DNA of 64,000 nucleotides from assembly GCF_003024195.1 (NCBI RefSeq), contig NZ_KZ679040.1:649164-713163 (forward strand). The letters run 5' to 3'. Origin of the DNA: Streptomyces dioscori (GTDB lineage Bacteria; Actinomycetota; Actinomycetes; Streptomycetales; Streptomycetaceae). Shown piece after piece: positions 47,736 to 58,984 of the stretch (position 1 is the stretch's first letter; every line of letters starts with the position of its first letter). The translations under genes and the position numbers were made by a program. The notes beneath the pieces are model-generated. The model was given only the letters and a program-made list of their open reading frames with translations. It did no database searches and had not been told where the DNA came from.

Positions 47736-48695
47736 ATGAGCGTTCGTACCCAGTCATCCGAGCCGCCGGAATCCTCGGGGGCACCCCACCGCGCCGGCTT
47801 CGCCTGCTTCGTGGGCCGCCCCAACGCGGGCAAGTCCACCCTCACGAATGCTCTGGTCGGCCAGAAGGTCGCGATCACCGCGAACCAGCCGCAGACCACG
47901 CGGCACACGGTACGCGGCATCGTGCACCGGGCCGACGCCCAGTTGATCCTCGTGGACACCCCCGGGCTGCACAAACCGCGCACGCTCCTCGGCGAGCGGC
48001 TCAACGACGTCGTCCGCACGACATGGGCCGAGGTCGACGTGATCGGGTTCTGCCTGCCCGCGAACGAGAAGCTCGGTCCCGGCGACCGCTTCATCGCGAA
48101 GGAACTCGCGTCCATCAAGAAGACGCCGAAGATCGCGATCGTCACGAAGACCGACCTCGCCGACAGCAAGACACTCGCCGAGCAGCTCATCGCCATCGAC
48201 CAGCTCGGCAAGGAGCTCGGCTTCGAGTGGGCCGAGATCGTGCCGGTGTCGGCGGTCGCAGACCAGCAGGTCGGCCTGCTCGCCGACCTGCTCGTCCCGC
48301 TGCTGCCGGAGGGCCCCGCCCTCTACCCCGAGGGCGACCTCACCGACGAGCCCGAGCAGGTCATGGTGGCCGAGCTCATCCGCGAGGCCGCGCTGGAGGG
48401 GGTGCGGGACGAGCTGCCGCACTCCATCGCCGTCGTCGTCGAGGAGATGCTGCCGCGGGAGGACCGGCCGGCCGACAAGCCGTTGCTCGACATCCACGCG
48501 TTCGTCTACATCGAGCGGCCCAGCCAGAAGGGGATCATCATCGGTCCCAAGGGGAAGCGGCTGAAGGAAGTGGGGATCAAGTCGCGCAAGCAGATCGAGG
48601 CGTTGCTGGGTACGCCCGTCTTCCTGGACCTTCATGTGAAGGTCGCGAAGGACTGGCAGCGGGACCCTCGCCAGCTCCGCAAGCTCGGTTTCTGA
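47736..48695 (+). CDS. era: GTPase Era
   Basis: 319 residues. An N-terminal GTPase has GRPNAGKSTLTNALVG (G1), QPQTTRHTVRGI (G2), LVDTPGLHKP (G3) and TKTDL (G4). A C-terminal KH domain carries KGIIIGPKGKRLKEVG. Era binds 16S rRNA near the 3' end for 30S assembly. ATG 47736 is chosen; ATG 47727 (MGAMSV) is a close alternative. In most actinomycetes era closely follows ybeY-CNNM-cdd, but here it lies 5.6 kb after the deaminase-like gene. Confidence 0.96.
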   Translation: MSVRTQSSEPPESSGAPHRAGFACFVGRPNAGKSTLTNALVGQKVAITANQPQTTRHTVRGIVHRADAQLILVDTPGLHKPRTLLGERLNDVVRTTWAEVDVIGFCLPANEKLGPGDRFIAKELASIKKTPKIAIVTKTDLADSKTLAEQLIAIDQLGKELGFEWAEIVPVSAVADQQVGLLADLLVPLLPEGPALYPEGDLTDEPEQVMVAELIREAALEGVRDELPHSIAVVVEEMLPREDRPADKPLLDIHAFVYIERPSQKGIIIGPKGKRLKEVGIKSRKQIEALLGTPVFLDLHVKVAKDWQRDPRQLRKLGF

Positions 48696-48699
48696 CGGC

Positions 48700-48900
48700 G
48701 TTCTCTTTCCCCAGCCCCGCCCCTTCCCGAAACTGGGGGCTGCGCCCCCTCGCCCCCCTGATCGCGCTTCGCGCTCGTCCTCAAACGCCGGACGGGCTAG
48801 GGATTAGCCTCTCCGGCGTTTGAGGAGCGGGGGTTCGGGGGCAGCGCCCCCGAGTCGTTGACGGGAACGGGTAGGGGCGGCGGGGGCGAGAAAACCCCGT
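48700..48900. repeat. Palindromic repeat R2, copy 2
   Basis: A full R2 element between convergent era and the MFS gene. Inner arms are TCCTCAAACGCCGGA (48778-48792) and TCCGGCGTTTGAGGA (48812-48826); the outer GGGTAGGGGCGG arm lies near 48865. It has the same layout as the element at 21165-21370 and probably works as a bidirectional terminator. Confidence 0.87.
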
Positions 48901-50168
48901 CACTCCACCCCCCTGATCCGGTTCACCAGGACCGCCCCCGCCAACCCCACCACCGCCGCCACGGCGTACAGCACCCGGTATCCCCCGAGATACGTCACGA
49001 TCGGCGCGGCCAGCACAGGCGCAGCCACCTGCGGAACCGCGTTCGCCGCGTTCACCACGCCGAGGTCCTTGCCCCGGTCGCGCGCCTTCGGCAGCACGTC
49101 CGTCATCAGCGCGAAGTCCACCGACGCGAAGACGCCGAAGCCCAGTCCCAGCAGGACCGAGGCGACCACCGTGCCGGTCCATGTCGGCCACGCCGCGATC
49201 ACCCCGGCCGCGATCGCCATGACGACGCCCGAGCAGGTCACGAACGGTTTGCGGCGGCCCACGCGGTCCGACCACATGCCCGCGACGACGACCGTGGCGA
49301 GCAGCATCGTCGCGTTCAGCGACGTCAGGATCAGGACGCCCTGCTCGGGATCGGAATGGTGCAGGCGGTCCCGCAGGAAGTACAGGAGATACATGACGCC
49401 GAGGCTGTTGCTCAGGTTGACGAGGAACCGCGTCAGCCAGGCCCAGCCGAAGTCCGGGTAGCGGCGCGGGCTCAGCCAGAAGGAGCCCAGGAAGGTCCGC
49501 CAGGACCAGGGCGGCCGGGCCGTGCGGGGCAGCCGGATGTCCCGGTGGGCCAGCACGTACGGCAGGACGCCGAGGAGGGTGAACGCCGCGCAGGCCGCGT
49601 AGCCCGCCGTGACGCCCCCGGCCAGCGTCGCCAGGCCCGTCCCGCCGACCACGCCGAGGATCTGTGCCGCGCCCAGCCAGCCGCCCACCGCGCCCCGCTG
49701 CCGCCGCGGCACCCGGTCCGGTACGGCGGCCGTCACGGCGGCCCAGGCCGCGTTCAGGGTCAGTTGCGCCAGGCACCAGCCGAGCGCCATGGTCCAGGGG
49801 CCGCCCGCCGCCCCGAGGAGCACCAGCGACAGCGCGCCGCCCGCCGTGCCCGCCACGATCCACGGGGTACGGCGGCCCCAGCGGGACGTCGTACGGTCGG
49901 ACAGCGCGCCGAAGACCGGGTTCGCCAGCAGTGAGACCAGCGCGCCCGCGCCCGTCACCCAGGCCAGCATCGCCTCCTTCGACAGGCCCGTACCGGGTGC
50001 GAAGTCCTCCGCCTGGGAGGCGAGGAGGATCTGCAGCGGGCCGAACCAGCCCACCCAGATCGCCCAGTTGGCGAGCGAGAGGGTCGCCGTCCAGCCCCGG
50101 CCCACCCGCTCGACGGGCTCGGCGAGCGCCGGGCCGCCGGATAAGGGCCCGTGCGGGGATGCCGTCAC
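48900..50168 (-). CDS. MFS sugar transporter, partner of beta-glucosidase
   Basis: 422 residues with about 12 hydrophobic segments. It has the loop FGALSDRTTSRWGRRTPWIV after helix 2, a loop-2-like motif of MFS, and MWSDRVGRRKPFV in the second half. The GTG at 50168 overlaps the stop of the GH1 gene by four bases, so it is translated as part of that operon. This pairing suggests uptake of beta-linked oligosaccharides or aglycone glucosides, but the substrate is inferred from context. No regulator gene is adjacent. Confidence 0.85.
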   Translation of the reverse strand: MTASPHGPLSGGPALAEPVERVGRGWTATLSLANWAIWVGWFGPLQILLASQAEDFAPGTGLSKEAMLAWVTGAGALVSLLANPVFGALSDRTTSRWGRRTPWIVAGTAGGALSLVLLGAAGGPWTMALGWCLAQLTLNAAWAAVTAAVPDRVPRRQRGAVGGWLGAAQILGVVGGTGLATLAGGVTAGYAACAAFTLLGVLPYVLAHRDIRLPRTARPPWSWRTFLGSFWLSPRRYPDFGWAWLTRFLVNLSNSLGVMYLLYFLRDRLHHSDPEQGVLILTSLNATMLLATVVVAGMWSDRVGRRKPFVTCSGVVMAIAAGVIAAWPTWTGTVVASVLLGLGFGVFASVDFALMTDVLPKARDRGKDLGVVNAANAVPQVAAPVLAAPIVTYLGGYRVLYAVAAVVGLAGAVLVNRIRGVE

Positions 50169-51520
50169 GGCTGTCCCACGCGTCCCGGCCGCTGGGCCCG
50201 CAGTACGTCCCGCAGCCAGTGGTACGACGCCTTCGGGGTCCGTTCCAGCGTCTCGAAGTCGACGTGCACCAGGCCGAAGCGGCGCGCGTACCCCTCGGCC
50301 CACTCGAAGTTGTCGAGGAGCGACCACACGAAGTACCCGCGGACGTCCACACCCTGCTCGTACGCCCGGTGCAGGGCCCGCAGATGACCGTCCAGGTAGC
50401 TGATCCGCTCCTGGTCGTCGAGACCCTCGTACGAGCAGCCGTTCTCCGTGATGACGACGGGCGGGAGCCGGTCGCCGTACCGGCCGCGGAAGTCCACCAG
50501 CAGCTCGGTGAGTGCTTCGGGCACCACCGGCCAGCCGAAGTCCGTGACCGGGTAGCCCTCGATCTCCCGTACGGAGAAGGGGAGTTCGGCCGGCATGGTC
50601 AGGCCGCCGAACTCGATCTCCGAGCCCTGTGGCGCGCCCACCCTGGTCGGCGCGTAGTAGTTGATCCCGTACCAGTCGACCGGCTGGCCGATGATCTTCA
50701 GGTCGGCCGCCAGGTCCTCGGCGTCGCCGGGCATCAGCTCACCGATGCCGTCCGGGTACCGCCCGAGCAGCACCGGGTCGGCGAACAGCCGGTTGAGCAG
50801 CAGGTCGTAGAAGCCGGCCGCCTCCAGGTCGGCGGGTTCCCGCGAGGCGGGCCAGGTCGGGCCGTGCGAGTTGGCGATCCCGATGTCCGTGGCCCCGGCC
50901 GCCCGCAGGGCCTGTATGGCGAGTCCGTGCGCCAGCAACTGGTGGTGGGCGGCGGGCAGCGCGTCGAAGAGGAGCCGCTTGCCGGGCGCGTGCGCCCCCA
51001 GGGCGTGGCCCAGCAGGGTGTGTTCGGCGGGTTCGTTGAGGGTGATCCACTTGCTGACCCGGTCGCCGAGGCGGGCGGCGACCAGCGCGGCGTACTCGGC
51101 GAACCGTCCGGCGGTGTCCCGCTCAAGCCAGCCGCCCGCGTCCGCCTGCGACAGCGGCAGATCCCAGTGGAAGAGGGTCGGGACGGGGCGTACGCCCGCC
51201 GCGCACAGCTCGTCGACCAGCCGGTCGTAGAAGTCCAGACCGCCGGGGGAGTTGACCCGCGGCCAGGAGACGGAGAAGCGGTACGCGTCCACCCCGAGGC
51301 CGCGCAGGAGCGCCACGTCCTCGGGGTGGCGGTGGTAGTGGTCGCAGGCCACCGCGGCCGTCGAACCGTCCTTCACATGGCCCGGTTCGGCCGTGAAGGC
51401 GTCCCACACGGAGGGCTCCCGGAGGTCTGCCGCGCCCTCGATCTGGTGGGCCGAGGTGGAGACCCCCCAGAGGAAGCCGGCCGGGAACGGGGGTATCGGG
51501 TTCGTCGCCGCGTCAGTCAT
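50165..51520 (-). CDS. GH1 beta-glucosidase
   Basis: A 451-residue family 1 glycoside hydrolase. It begins with FPAGFLWGVSTSAHQIEGA, has the acid/base Glu in TLNEPAEHTLLGH and the nucleophile Glu in PPVVITENGCSYEG, and ends with WSLLDNFEWAEGYARRFGLV. It hydrolyses cellobiose or other beta-glucosides by a retaining mechanism and is cytosolic, as no signal is present. ATG 51520 (MTDAATNPIPPF) is chosen over the upstream ATG 51532. It is the first gene of an operon with the MFS transporter. Confidence 0.93.
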   Translation of the reverse strand: MTDAATNPIPPFPAGFLWGVSTSAHQIEGAADLREPSVWDAFTAEPGHVKDGSTAAVACDHYHRHPEDVALLRGLGVDAYRFSVSWPRVNSPGGLDFYDRLVDELCAAGVRPVPTLFHWDLPLSQADAGGWLERDTAGRFAEYAALVAARLGDRVSKWITLNEPAEHTLLGHALGAHAPGKRLLFDALPAAHHQLLAHGLAIQALRAAGATDIGIANSHGPTWPASREPADLEAAGFYDLLLNRLFADPVLLGRYPDGIGELMPGDAEDLAADLKIIGQPVDWYGINYYAPTRVGAPQGSEIEFGGLTMPAELPFSVREIEGYPVTDFGWPVVPEALTELLVDFRGRYGDRLPPVVITENGCSYEGLDDQERISYLDGHLRALHRAYEQGVDVRGYFVWSLLDNFEWAEGYARRFGLVHVDFETLERTPKASYHWLRDVLRAQRPGRVGQP

Positions 51521-51631
51521 GCGCGCGATCATCCGTACCGGCGGTAAGCGAAGTCAACGGCGTTGCGTGAACTGGCCGTTACTGGCCTCGTGCCGACCTC
51601 GTACTGGCTCCGGCATGACCCCGCCGGGTGC

Positions 51632-51898
51632 CTACGCGCCCTCCTTCAGCACTCTTGAGATCAGTTTTCGCTGCTCGTCCGTCAGCCGCGGGTCCGCGCA
51701 GTAGACCGTCTTCCCGTCCACCGTGATCTGGTAGCTGAAGCCGTCCGGAACGCCTATGGGGGGCGTGCCCCGGCCGGCGGCGACCGCCTGCTCGGCCAGG
51801 GTGTGCCACTCCTGGGCGTCGGCGCGGTCCGAGGTGTTCACCTCGGCGTGCCGCTCGATGCCCGCGAATCCGCCGGTGCGTCGTACCTGAATACGCAT
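51632..51898 (-). CDS. Emfourin-like inhibitor of protealysin-type protease
   Basis: 88 residues (MRIQVRRTGGFAGIERHAEV through LTDEQRKLISRVLKEG). The small beta-rich pattern with GGFAGI and DGFSYQITVDGKTVYCADP matches emfourin, a known inhibitor of protealysin-like M4 proteases. It lies 44 bases downstream of such a protease gene on the same strand, the expected arrangement for a protease-inhibitor pair. ATG 51898 gives the family-length product. There is no signal peptide, so inhibition would be cytosolic. Confidence 0.75.
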   Translation of the reverse strand: MRIQVRRTGGFAGIERHAEVNTSDRADAQEWHTLAEQAVAAGRGTPPIGVPDGFSYQITVDGKTVYCADPRLTDEQRKLISRVLKEGA

Positions 51899-51942
51899 GG
51901 GTCCCTGTCTAGTACGAATCGCGGGCCCGAGCCACGGTCCGT

Positions 51943-53013
51943 TCAGCCGGTCGGTACCCCGACCTGTTCCCATGCCTTGGTGACGGCCTGCAGTTCCTCG
52001 CCCTCGCCGAACAAGGTGCGGGCCTGGGCCAGGGTCAGGGTCGCGAAGTCCGTGAAGCTGGCCTTGGACTCCAGTTCGCCGCCGGTCAGCACGCCGTACC
52101 AGATCTTCCCGGCCTTCTCCCAGGCGTTGCCGCCGAGCGCGGTGGCGGCCAGGTAGAAGGCGTGGTTGGGGATGCCCGAATTGATGTGCACACCGCCGTT
52201 GTCGCGGCCGGTGCGGACGTAGTCGTCCATCGTGGCGGGCTGCGGGTCCTTGCCGAGCACGTCGTCGTCGTACGCCGTGCCCGGGGCCTTCATCGAGCGC
52301 AGGGCCGTGCCCGTGACGCGCGGGGCGAGCAGGCCCGCGCCGATCAGCCAGTCGGCGTCGGCCGCGCTCTGGCCGAGCGTGTACTGCTTGATGAGCGAGC
52401 CGAACACGTCGGACATCGACTCGTTGAGCGCGCCCGGCTGGCCGAAGTACGTGAGGTTCGCGGTGTACTGCGTGACGCCGTGCGTGAGTTCGTGGCCGAT
52501 GACGTCGACGGGGATGGTGAAGTCGAGGAAGATCTCGCCGTCACCGTCGCCGAACACCATCTGCTCGCCGTTCCAGAAGGCGTTGTTGTACTCCTCGTCG
52601 AAGTGCACGGTCGCGTTCAGCGGCAGGCCCTCGCCGTTGATCGAGTTGCGCTCGTACGCCTTCAGGAACAGCTCGAAGGTCGCGCCGAGACCGGCGTAGG
52701 CGCGGTTGACCGTGGCGTCCTTGCCGGGCTTGTCGCCCTCGCCGCGCACCTTCTTGCCGGGCAGGTCCTGCTTGTGTTTCGCGTCGTGGATCGTGCGGTT
52801 CGGCTTGTCCGCGGCGGCGCCGCTCGGCGGGGCGAGGGCGGGTGCGCCGAGGACTGTCGTCAGCCGGCGGTGGGTGCGCTCGAAGGCGTCCCGCTCCAGG
52901 GTGCGGCGGGCCTTGCCGGCGAGCGTGCGGTCCTCTGCCTGGGAGAGGGTGTCGAGGACGTGGGGCGGAATGATGGTGCAGAAGACGGGCTCGAAGCCCC
53001 CGTGTGTCGTCAT
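51943..53013 (-). CDS. M4 metallopeptidase, protealysin-like
   Basis: 356 residues. The N-terminus (GGFEPVFCTIIPPHVLDTL) carries the PPL-type short propeptide motif of protealysins and no signal peptide. The catalytic domain has the zinc motif VIGHELTHGVTQYTANL, the ligand Glu in GALNESMSDVFG and HINSGIPNHAFYLAAT. Protealysin-like enzymes are mostly intracellular or non-classically exported. ATG 53013 (MTTHGGFEPV) is chosen; ATG 53025 would add four residues. The inhibitor gene follows, so the two are probably co-transcribed. Confidence 0.88.
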   Translation of the reverse strand: MTTHGGFEPVFCTIIPPHVLDTLSQAEDRTLAGKARRTLERDAFERTHRRLTTVLGAPALAPPSGAAADKPNRTIHDAKHKQDLPGKKVRGEGDKPGKDATVNRAYAGLGATFELFLKAYERNSINGEGLPLNATVHFDEEYNNAFWNGEQMVFGDGDGEIFLDFTIPVDVIGHELTHGVTQYTANLTYFGQPGALNESMSDVFGSLIKQYTLGQSAADADWLIGAGLLAPRVTGTALRSMKAPGTAYDDDVLGKDPQPATMDDYVRTGRDNGGVHINSGIPNHAFYLAATALGGNAWEKAGKIWYGVLTGGELESKASFTDFATLTLAQARTLFGEGEELQAVTKAWEQVGVPTG

Positions 53014-53129
53014 GTCCGGCACCATTGCACTGTGTGACGTTACTGTCACTAGGGGCAACCATGATTGGTGAAATGGGGGCATAAGGGGGGCGACGGGGTC
53101 CGGTTTCGTGTACGGCTGCGGCTCGTGGG

Positions 53130-55498
<2,369 letters not shown>

Positions 55499-55520
55499 GG
55501 CCGTTCACCTGCGTTTCTGT

Positions 55521-55551
55521 GGTCCCGTCCGCCTCACAGGCGGGCGGGACC
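55521..55551 (+). terminator. leuA terminator
   Basis: GGTCCCGTCCGCC (55521-55533) and GGCGGGCGGGACC (55539-55551) form a 13-bp stem with one G-T pair and a TCACA loop, 22 bases after the leuA stop. CGCTGCGTTTAT follows. Confidence 0.9.
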
Positions 55552-55671
55552 GCTGCGTTTATCCGGCCATGTAGATGAGTGGCCTCTCCCGGGGTACTGA
55601 CTCCGCATCAACAATGTGGCTAACATCACGCCAACGCGGCGATGTTGCCGTGGGGTTACGGAGGTGCGCAC

Positions 55672-56382
55672 GTGCTGCCAGGATGGGGACGAAACAGCCG
55701 GTTTGTCCGCGCCGGCACCATGGGCGTTTCGCGCATCCTCGGAACCAGGACCGCGTGGACCACCGTCGGCGACGGCGAGTTCTTCTGCCCGGGGTGCGGG
55801 GGCGACCGCAACTACCAGCGGCTCACCGGGCGCCGCCGGTTCACCTGCCTCGGTGTGCCGGTCATGCCGCGCGGGGAGACCGGGCCGGTCGTCGAGTGCG
55901 CGGCCTGCGGCCACCACTACAGTGCGGACGTCCTCGACCATCCGACGACGACGCGCTTCTCGGCGATGCTGCGGGACGCCGTGCACACGGTCGCTCTCGC
56001 CGTGCTCGCCGCGGGGGGTACGTGCGCCCGTACGTCGCTGGAGACCGCCGCGGGCGCGGTTCGCTCCGCCGGGTTCGACGACTGTACGGAGGAACAGCTG
56101 GCCGCGCTCGTGGAGGCGCTGGCGGCCGACACCGGGCGGATCTTCGGGGAGCCGTGCGGGCCGGGGCTGTCCATAGAGCTGCACGAGGCGCTGGATCCGC
56201 TGGCCCCGCATCTCGCCCCTGCCGGGCGGGAGGCGATCCTCCTCCAGGGGGCGCGGATCGCTCTCGCGGACGGGCCGTACACGCCGGCCGAGCGGGAGGC
56301 TCTGACGACGGTGGGGGCGGCGCTCACGATCTGCACGGACGACGTAACCCGCCTCCTCACGGCGGCCCGCACCCCGTCCTGA
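55672..56382 (+). CDS. TerB-like protein with zinc ribbon
   Basis: 236 residues. The N-terminal part has two CxxC pairs (EFFCPGCGGDRNYQ and VECAACGHHYSA) that would bind zinc. The C-terminal part is an all-helical TerB-like domain with acidic metal-binding features (ALADGPYTPAEREAL). TerB proteins are linked with tellurite resistance and stress signalling, but a role here is unproven. GTG 55672 has GGAGGTG six bases upstream, which decides the start over ATG 55642. Confidence 0.8.
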   Translation: MLPGWGRNSRFVRAGTMGVSRILGTRTAWTTVGDGEFFCPGCGGDRNYQRLTGRRRFTCLGVPVMPRGETGPVVECAACGHHYSADVLDHPTTTRFSAMLRDAVHTVALAVLAAGGTCARTSLETAAGAVRSAGFDDCTEEQLAALVEALAADTGRIFGEPCGPGLSIELHEALDPLAPHLAPAGREAILLQGARIALADGPYTPAEREALTTVGAALTICTDDVTRLLTAARTPS

Positions 56383-56399
56383 CCCGCGGCCCCGCTGGG

Positions 56400-56600
56400 G
56401 GCTGGCCGCGCCGTTCCCCGCGCCCCTAAAAGACAAAAGACTGCGCAGTTCCCCGCGCCCCCAAGAACAACGGACGCGCGTGTCCGATACCTGCGGCCCG
56501 GTGGGGGTTGCCCGCGCCGTTCCCCGCGCCCCTGGAGGGGCAAAAGCCGGGGCGCAGCCCCGCTTTTGAGGGGCGCGGGGAACTGCGCGAACGGCCCCCA
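56400..56600. repeat. R1 repeat cluster after the TerB-like gene
   Basis: The 394-base gap 56383-56776 contains four R1 copies: three in one orientation (near 56408, 56444, 56514) and one in the other (near 56571). The opposed outer copies could pair. The remaining 170 bases are less GC-rich and carry the promoter region of the MMPL gene, with AAGGGG and GAGAGGGAG near its start. Confidence 0.86.
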
Positions 56601-56776
56601 CCGGACCCGCAGCCGGAGACGCACTCGCAGTACTCCCCCGGGAGTAATCCCGGCTCCCCGTCACCCCCGGCAGTAGCCGCACACTCAGACTCCCGTCCGA
56701 CGCATGTCGCCGCCCGCACCGAAAGGCTGAAGGGGCAACGGAAGCGGAAGCGTAAGCGTCGAGAGGGAGATCGTCC

Positions 56777-58909
56777 ATGGGGGCAGGGAAAGCGACCACG
56801 GCAAGCAAACGGCGCAGGCGAGCCGTCCCCTGGGCGGTGCTGGGGCTGTGGATCGCCCTGCTCGCCCTGACCGCCCCGTTCGCCGCGAAGCTCGCAGACG
56901 TACAGCACGACCGCGTCACCGACTACCTTCCGGCGAGCGCCGACTCGACCCAGGTGGCGAAGATCCAGGAACAGCTTCCCGGCGGCGAGAGCACGGAGTT
57001 GGTGCTCGTGTACCACCGGGAGGGAGGATTGAGCGGCGCCGACCGGGAGACGGCGGCCCGGCAGGTCGAGGAGATCGCCGACAAGCATGAGCTCGTCGGC
57101 CGGACCGACGTACCGGAAGGGGTTCCGTCCGACGACGGGACGACCCTGATGTACCCGCTCGTCAGCAACGAACCCGGCACCGACGAGGAACTGCGCGACG
57201 CGCTCGTCGAGGACGTCCGGGGCATCGCCCACGGCCAGGACGCCCGGGACGGGCTGAGCGTCGAGGTCGGCGGTACCGGCGCCCTCGCCACCGACGCCGG
57301 CAAGGTCTACGACTCGCTCGGCGGGCCGCTCCTCTACACCACCGTCGCCGTCGTGGCCCTCCTGCTCGTCCTCATCTACCGCAGCCCGGTGCTGTGGCTC
57401 GTCCCGCTCGTCGTCGCGGGCGTCGCCGACTATCTGTCGATGGGCGTCGCGTACGGGCTCAACCAGACTTTCGGCACCACCGTCTCCGGCCAGAGCTCGG
57501 GCGTCATGACGATCCTCGTGTTCGGCGCGGGCACCGACTACGCCCTGCTGCTCGTCTCCCGTTACCGCGAGGAACTGCGGCGCGTCGAGCGCCCGTACGA
57601 CGCCATGACCGCCGCCCTGCGCGGCTGCGGCCCCGCCGTGCTCGCCTCCTCCGGCACCGTCGCCGTCGGCCTGCTGTGCCTGCTCGCCGCCGACCTCAAC
57701 AGCAGCCGGGGCATGGGCCCGCTCGGCACGGTCGGGGTGCTCTGCGCGCTCATCGCGATGCTGACCCTGCTCCCCGCGATCCTCGTACTGCTGGGCCGGC
57801 GCGTGTTCTGGCCGCTCGTGCCCGCCTTCGGCAGCGAGCCCAAGCAGCGCCGCCGGAACCTCTTCGCCGCGATGGGCAGCTCCGCCGGACGCAGGCCGCT
57901 GACCGTGCTCGCCACCGGGGCCGTCCTGCTCGGCGCGCTCGCCCTCGGCACGCTCAACCTCCCCGGGCCGGTCAAGCAGGAGGACTCCTTCGTCGACAAG
58001 CCGGAGGCCGTCACCGCCATGGAGACCCTCGCCAGGGCCTATCCGCAGCACGGCACCCAGCCCATCGACGTGATCGCCCCCGGCGAGCGCGCGGACCGGG
58101 CCCTCGCGGCGATCCGGGACACGCGGGGCGTCGAGAGCGCCGAGAAGGGCCGTACCGGAGACGGCTGGACGGAGATCTCCGTCATCGCCCGGGACGCACC
58201 CCAGTCGGCGGGGGAGACGGCCACCATCAGGGCCCTGCGCACCGAGTTGGAGGGGTCCTACGTCGGTGGGGCCAGCGCCCAGCAGATCGATCTGGAGGAC
58301 ACCAACAGCCGGGACACGAAGATCGTCGTACCGCTCGTCCTCGTCTCCGTGCTGCTCATCCTGATCGGACTGCTGCGCAGCCTGGTCGCGCCGCTCCTCC
58401 TGGTGGCCGCCGTGGTCGCCGTCTGGGGCGCGGCCCTCGGCATCGGCGGCCTGGTCTTCGGGCCGGTCCTCGGTTTCGAGGGGACCGATCCGGGGCTCGG
58501 GCTGCTGTCCTTCGTGTTCCTGGTCGCCCTCGGCGTCGACTACGGCATCTTCCTCATGCACCGGATGCGGGAGGAGTCCCTGGCCGGCGCGGAGCCCGTG
58601 GCCGCCGCGCTCACCGCCCTGCGTACCACCGGCTCGGTCATCGCCTCGGCCGGGCTGGTCCTCGCCGCGACCTTCGCCGTGCTGACGAACATGGGGCTCG
58701 TGCAACTCGTCGAACTCGGCTTCGTGATCGCCGTCGGCGTGCTCCTCGACACCTTCCTCGTACGGACGTACCTGGTGACCAGCGCCAGCGTCGCCCTGCG
58801 GCGGAAGGTGTGGTGGCCGGGCGCGCTCTCCCGTGAACCCGGAGAGGGCGGCCGGTCCGGTGAACCGACCGAGCCGCCCCGGCAGCCGGAACGGGTCGCA
58901 GCGCCCTGA
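56777..58909 (+). CDS. MMPL-family membrane transporter
   Basis: 710 residues, RND-like. Twelve predicted membrane helices are split into two halves, each after a large extracytoplasmic domain. It has the paired signature helices FGAGTDYALLLVSRYREELRR and LGVDYGIFLMHRMREES, whose GxDY motifs serve proton relay. MMPL transporters export lipids, polyketides or toxic compounds. ATG 56777 follows GAGGGAG. It precedes a two-component system by 75 bases on the same strand, which may respond to the exported compound. Confidence 0.9.
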   Translation: MGAGKATTASKRRRRAVPWAVLGLWIALLALTAPFAAKLADVQHDRVTDYLPASADSTQVAKIQEQLPGGESTELVLVYHREGGLSGADRETAARQVEEIADKHELVGRTDVPEGVPSDDGTTLMYPLVSNEPGTDEELRDALVEDVRGIAHGQDARDGLSVEVGGTGALATDAGKVYDSLGGPLLYTTVAVVALLLVLIYRSPVLWLVPLVVAGVADYLSMGVAYGLNQTFGTTVSGQSSGVMTILVFGAGTDYALLLVSRYREELRRVERPYDAMTAALRGCGPAVLASSGTVAVGLLCLLAADLNSSRGMGPLGTVGVLCALIAMLTLLPAILVLLGRRVFWPLVPAFGSEPKQRRRNLFAAMGSSAGRRPLTVLATGAVLLGALALGTLNLPGPVKQEDSFVDKPEAVTAMETLARAYPQHGTQPIDVIAPGERADRALAAIRDTRGVESAEKGRTGDGWTEISVIARDAPQSAGETATIRALRTELEGSYVGGASAQQIDLEDTNSRDTKIVVPLVLVSVLLILIGLLRSLVAPLLLVAAVVAVWGAALGIGGLVFGPVLGFEGTDPGLGLLSFVFLVALGVDYGIFLMHRMREESLAGAEPVAAALTALRTTGSVIASAGLVLAATFAVLTNMGLVQLVELGFVIAVGVLLDTFLVRTYLVTSASVALRRKVWWPGALSREPGEGGRSGEPTEPPRQPERVAAP

Positions 58910-58984
58910 TCACACGTGCCGTCCAGACCGGGCGCCTCTCCGGCTCTCCGCCGGAGGGGCGCCCCCGTACCGGAAGATGGAGCC

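Noticed and set aside
52162..53037. Plus-strand open frame opposite the M4 protease
   Set aside because: It mirrors the protease gene; the opposite strand has HELTH and all other family motifs.
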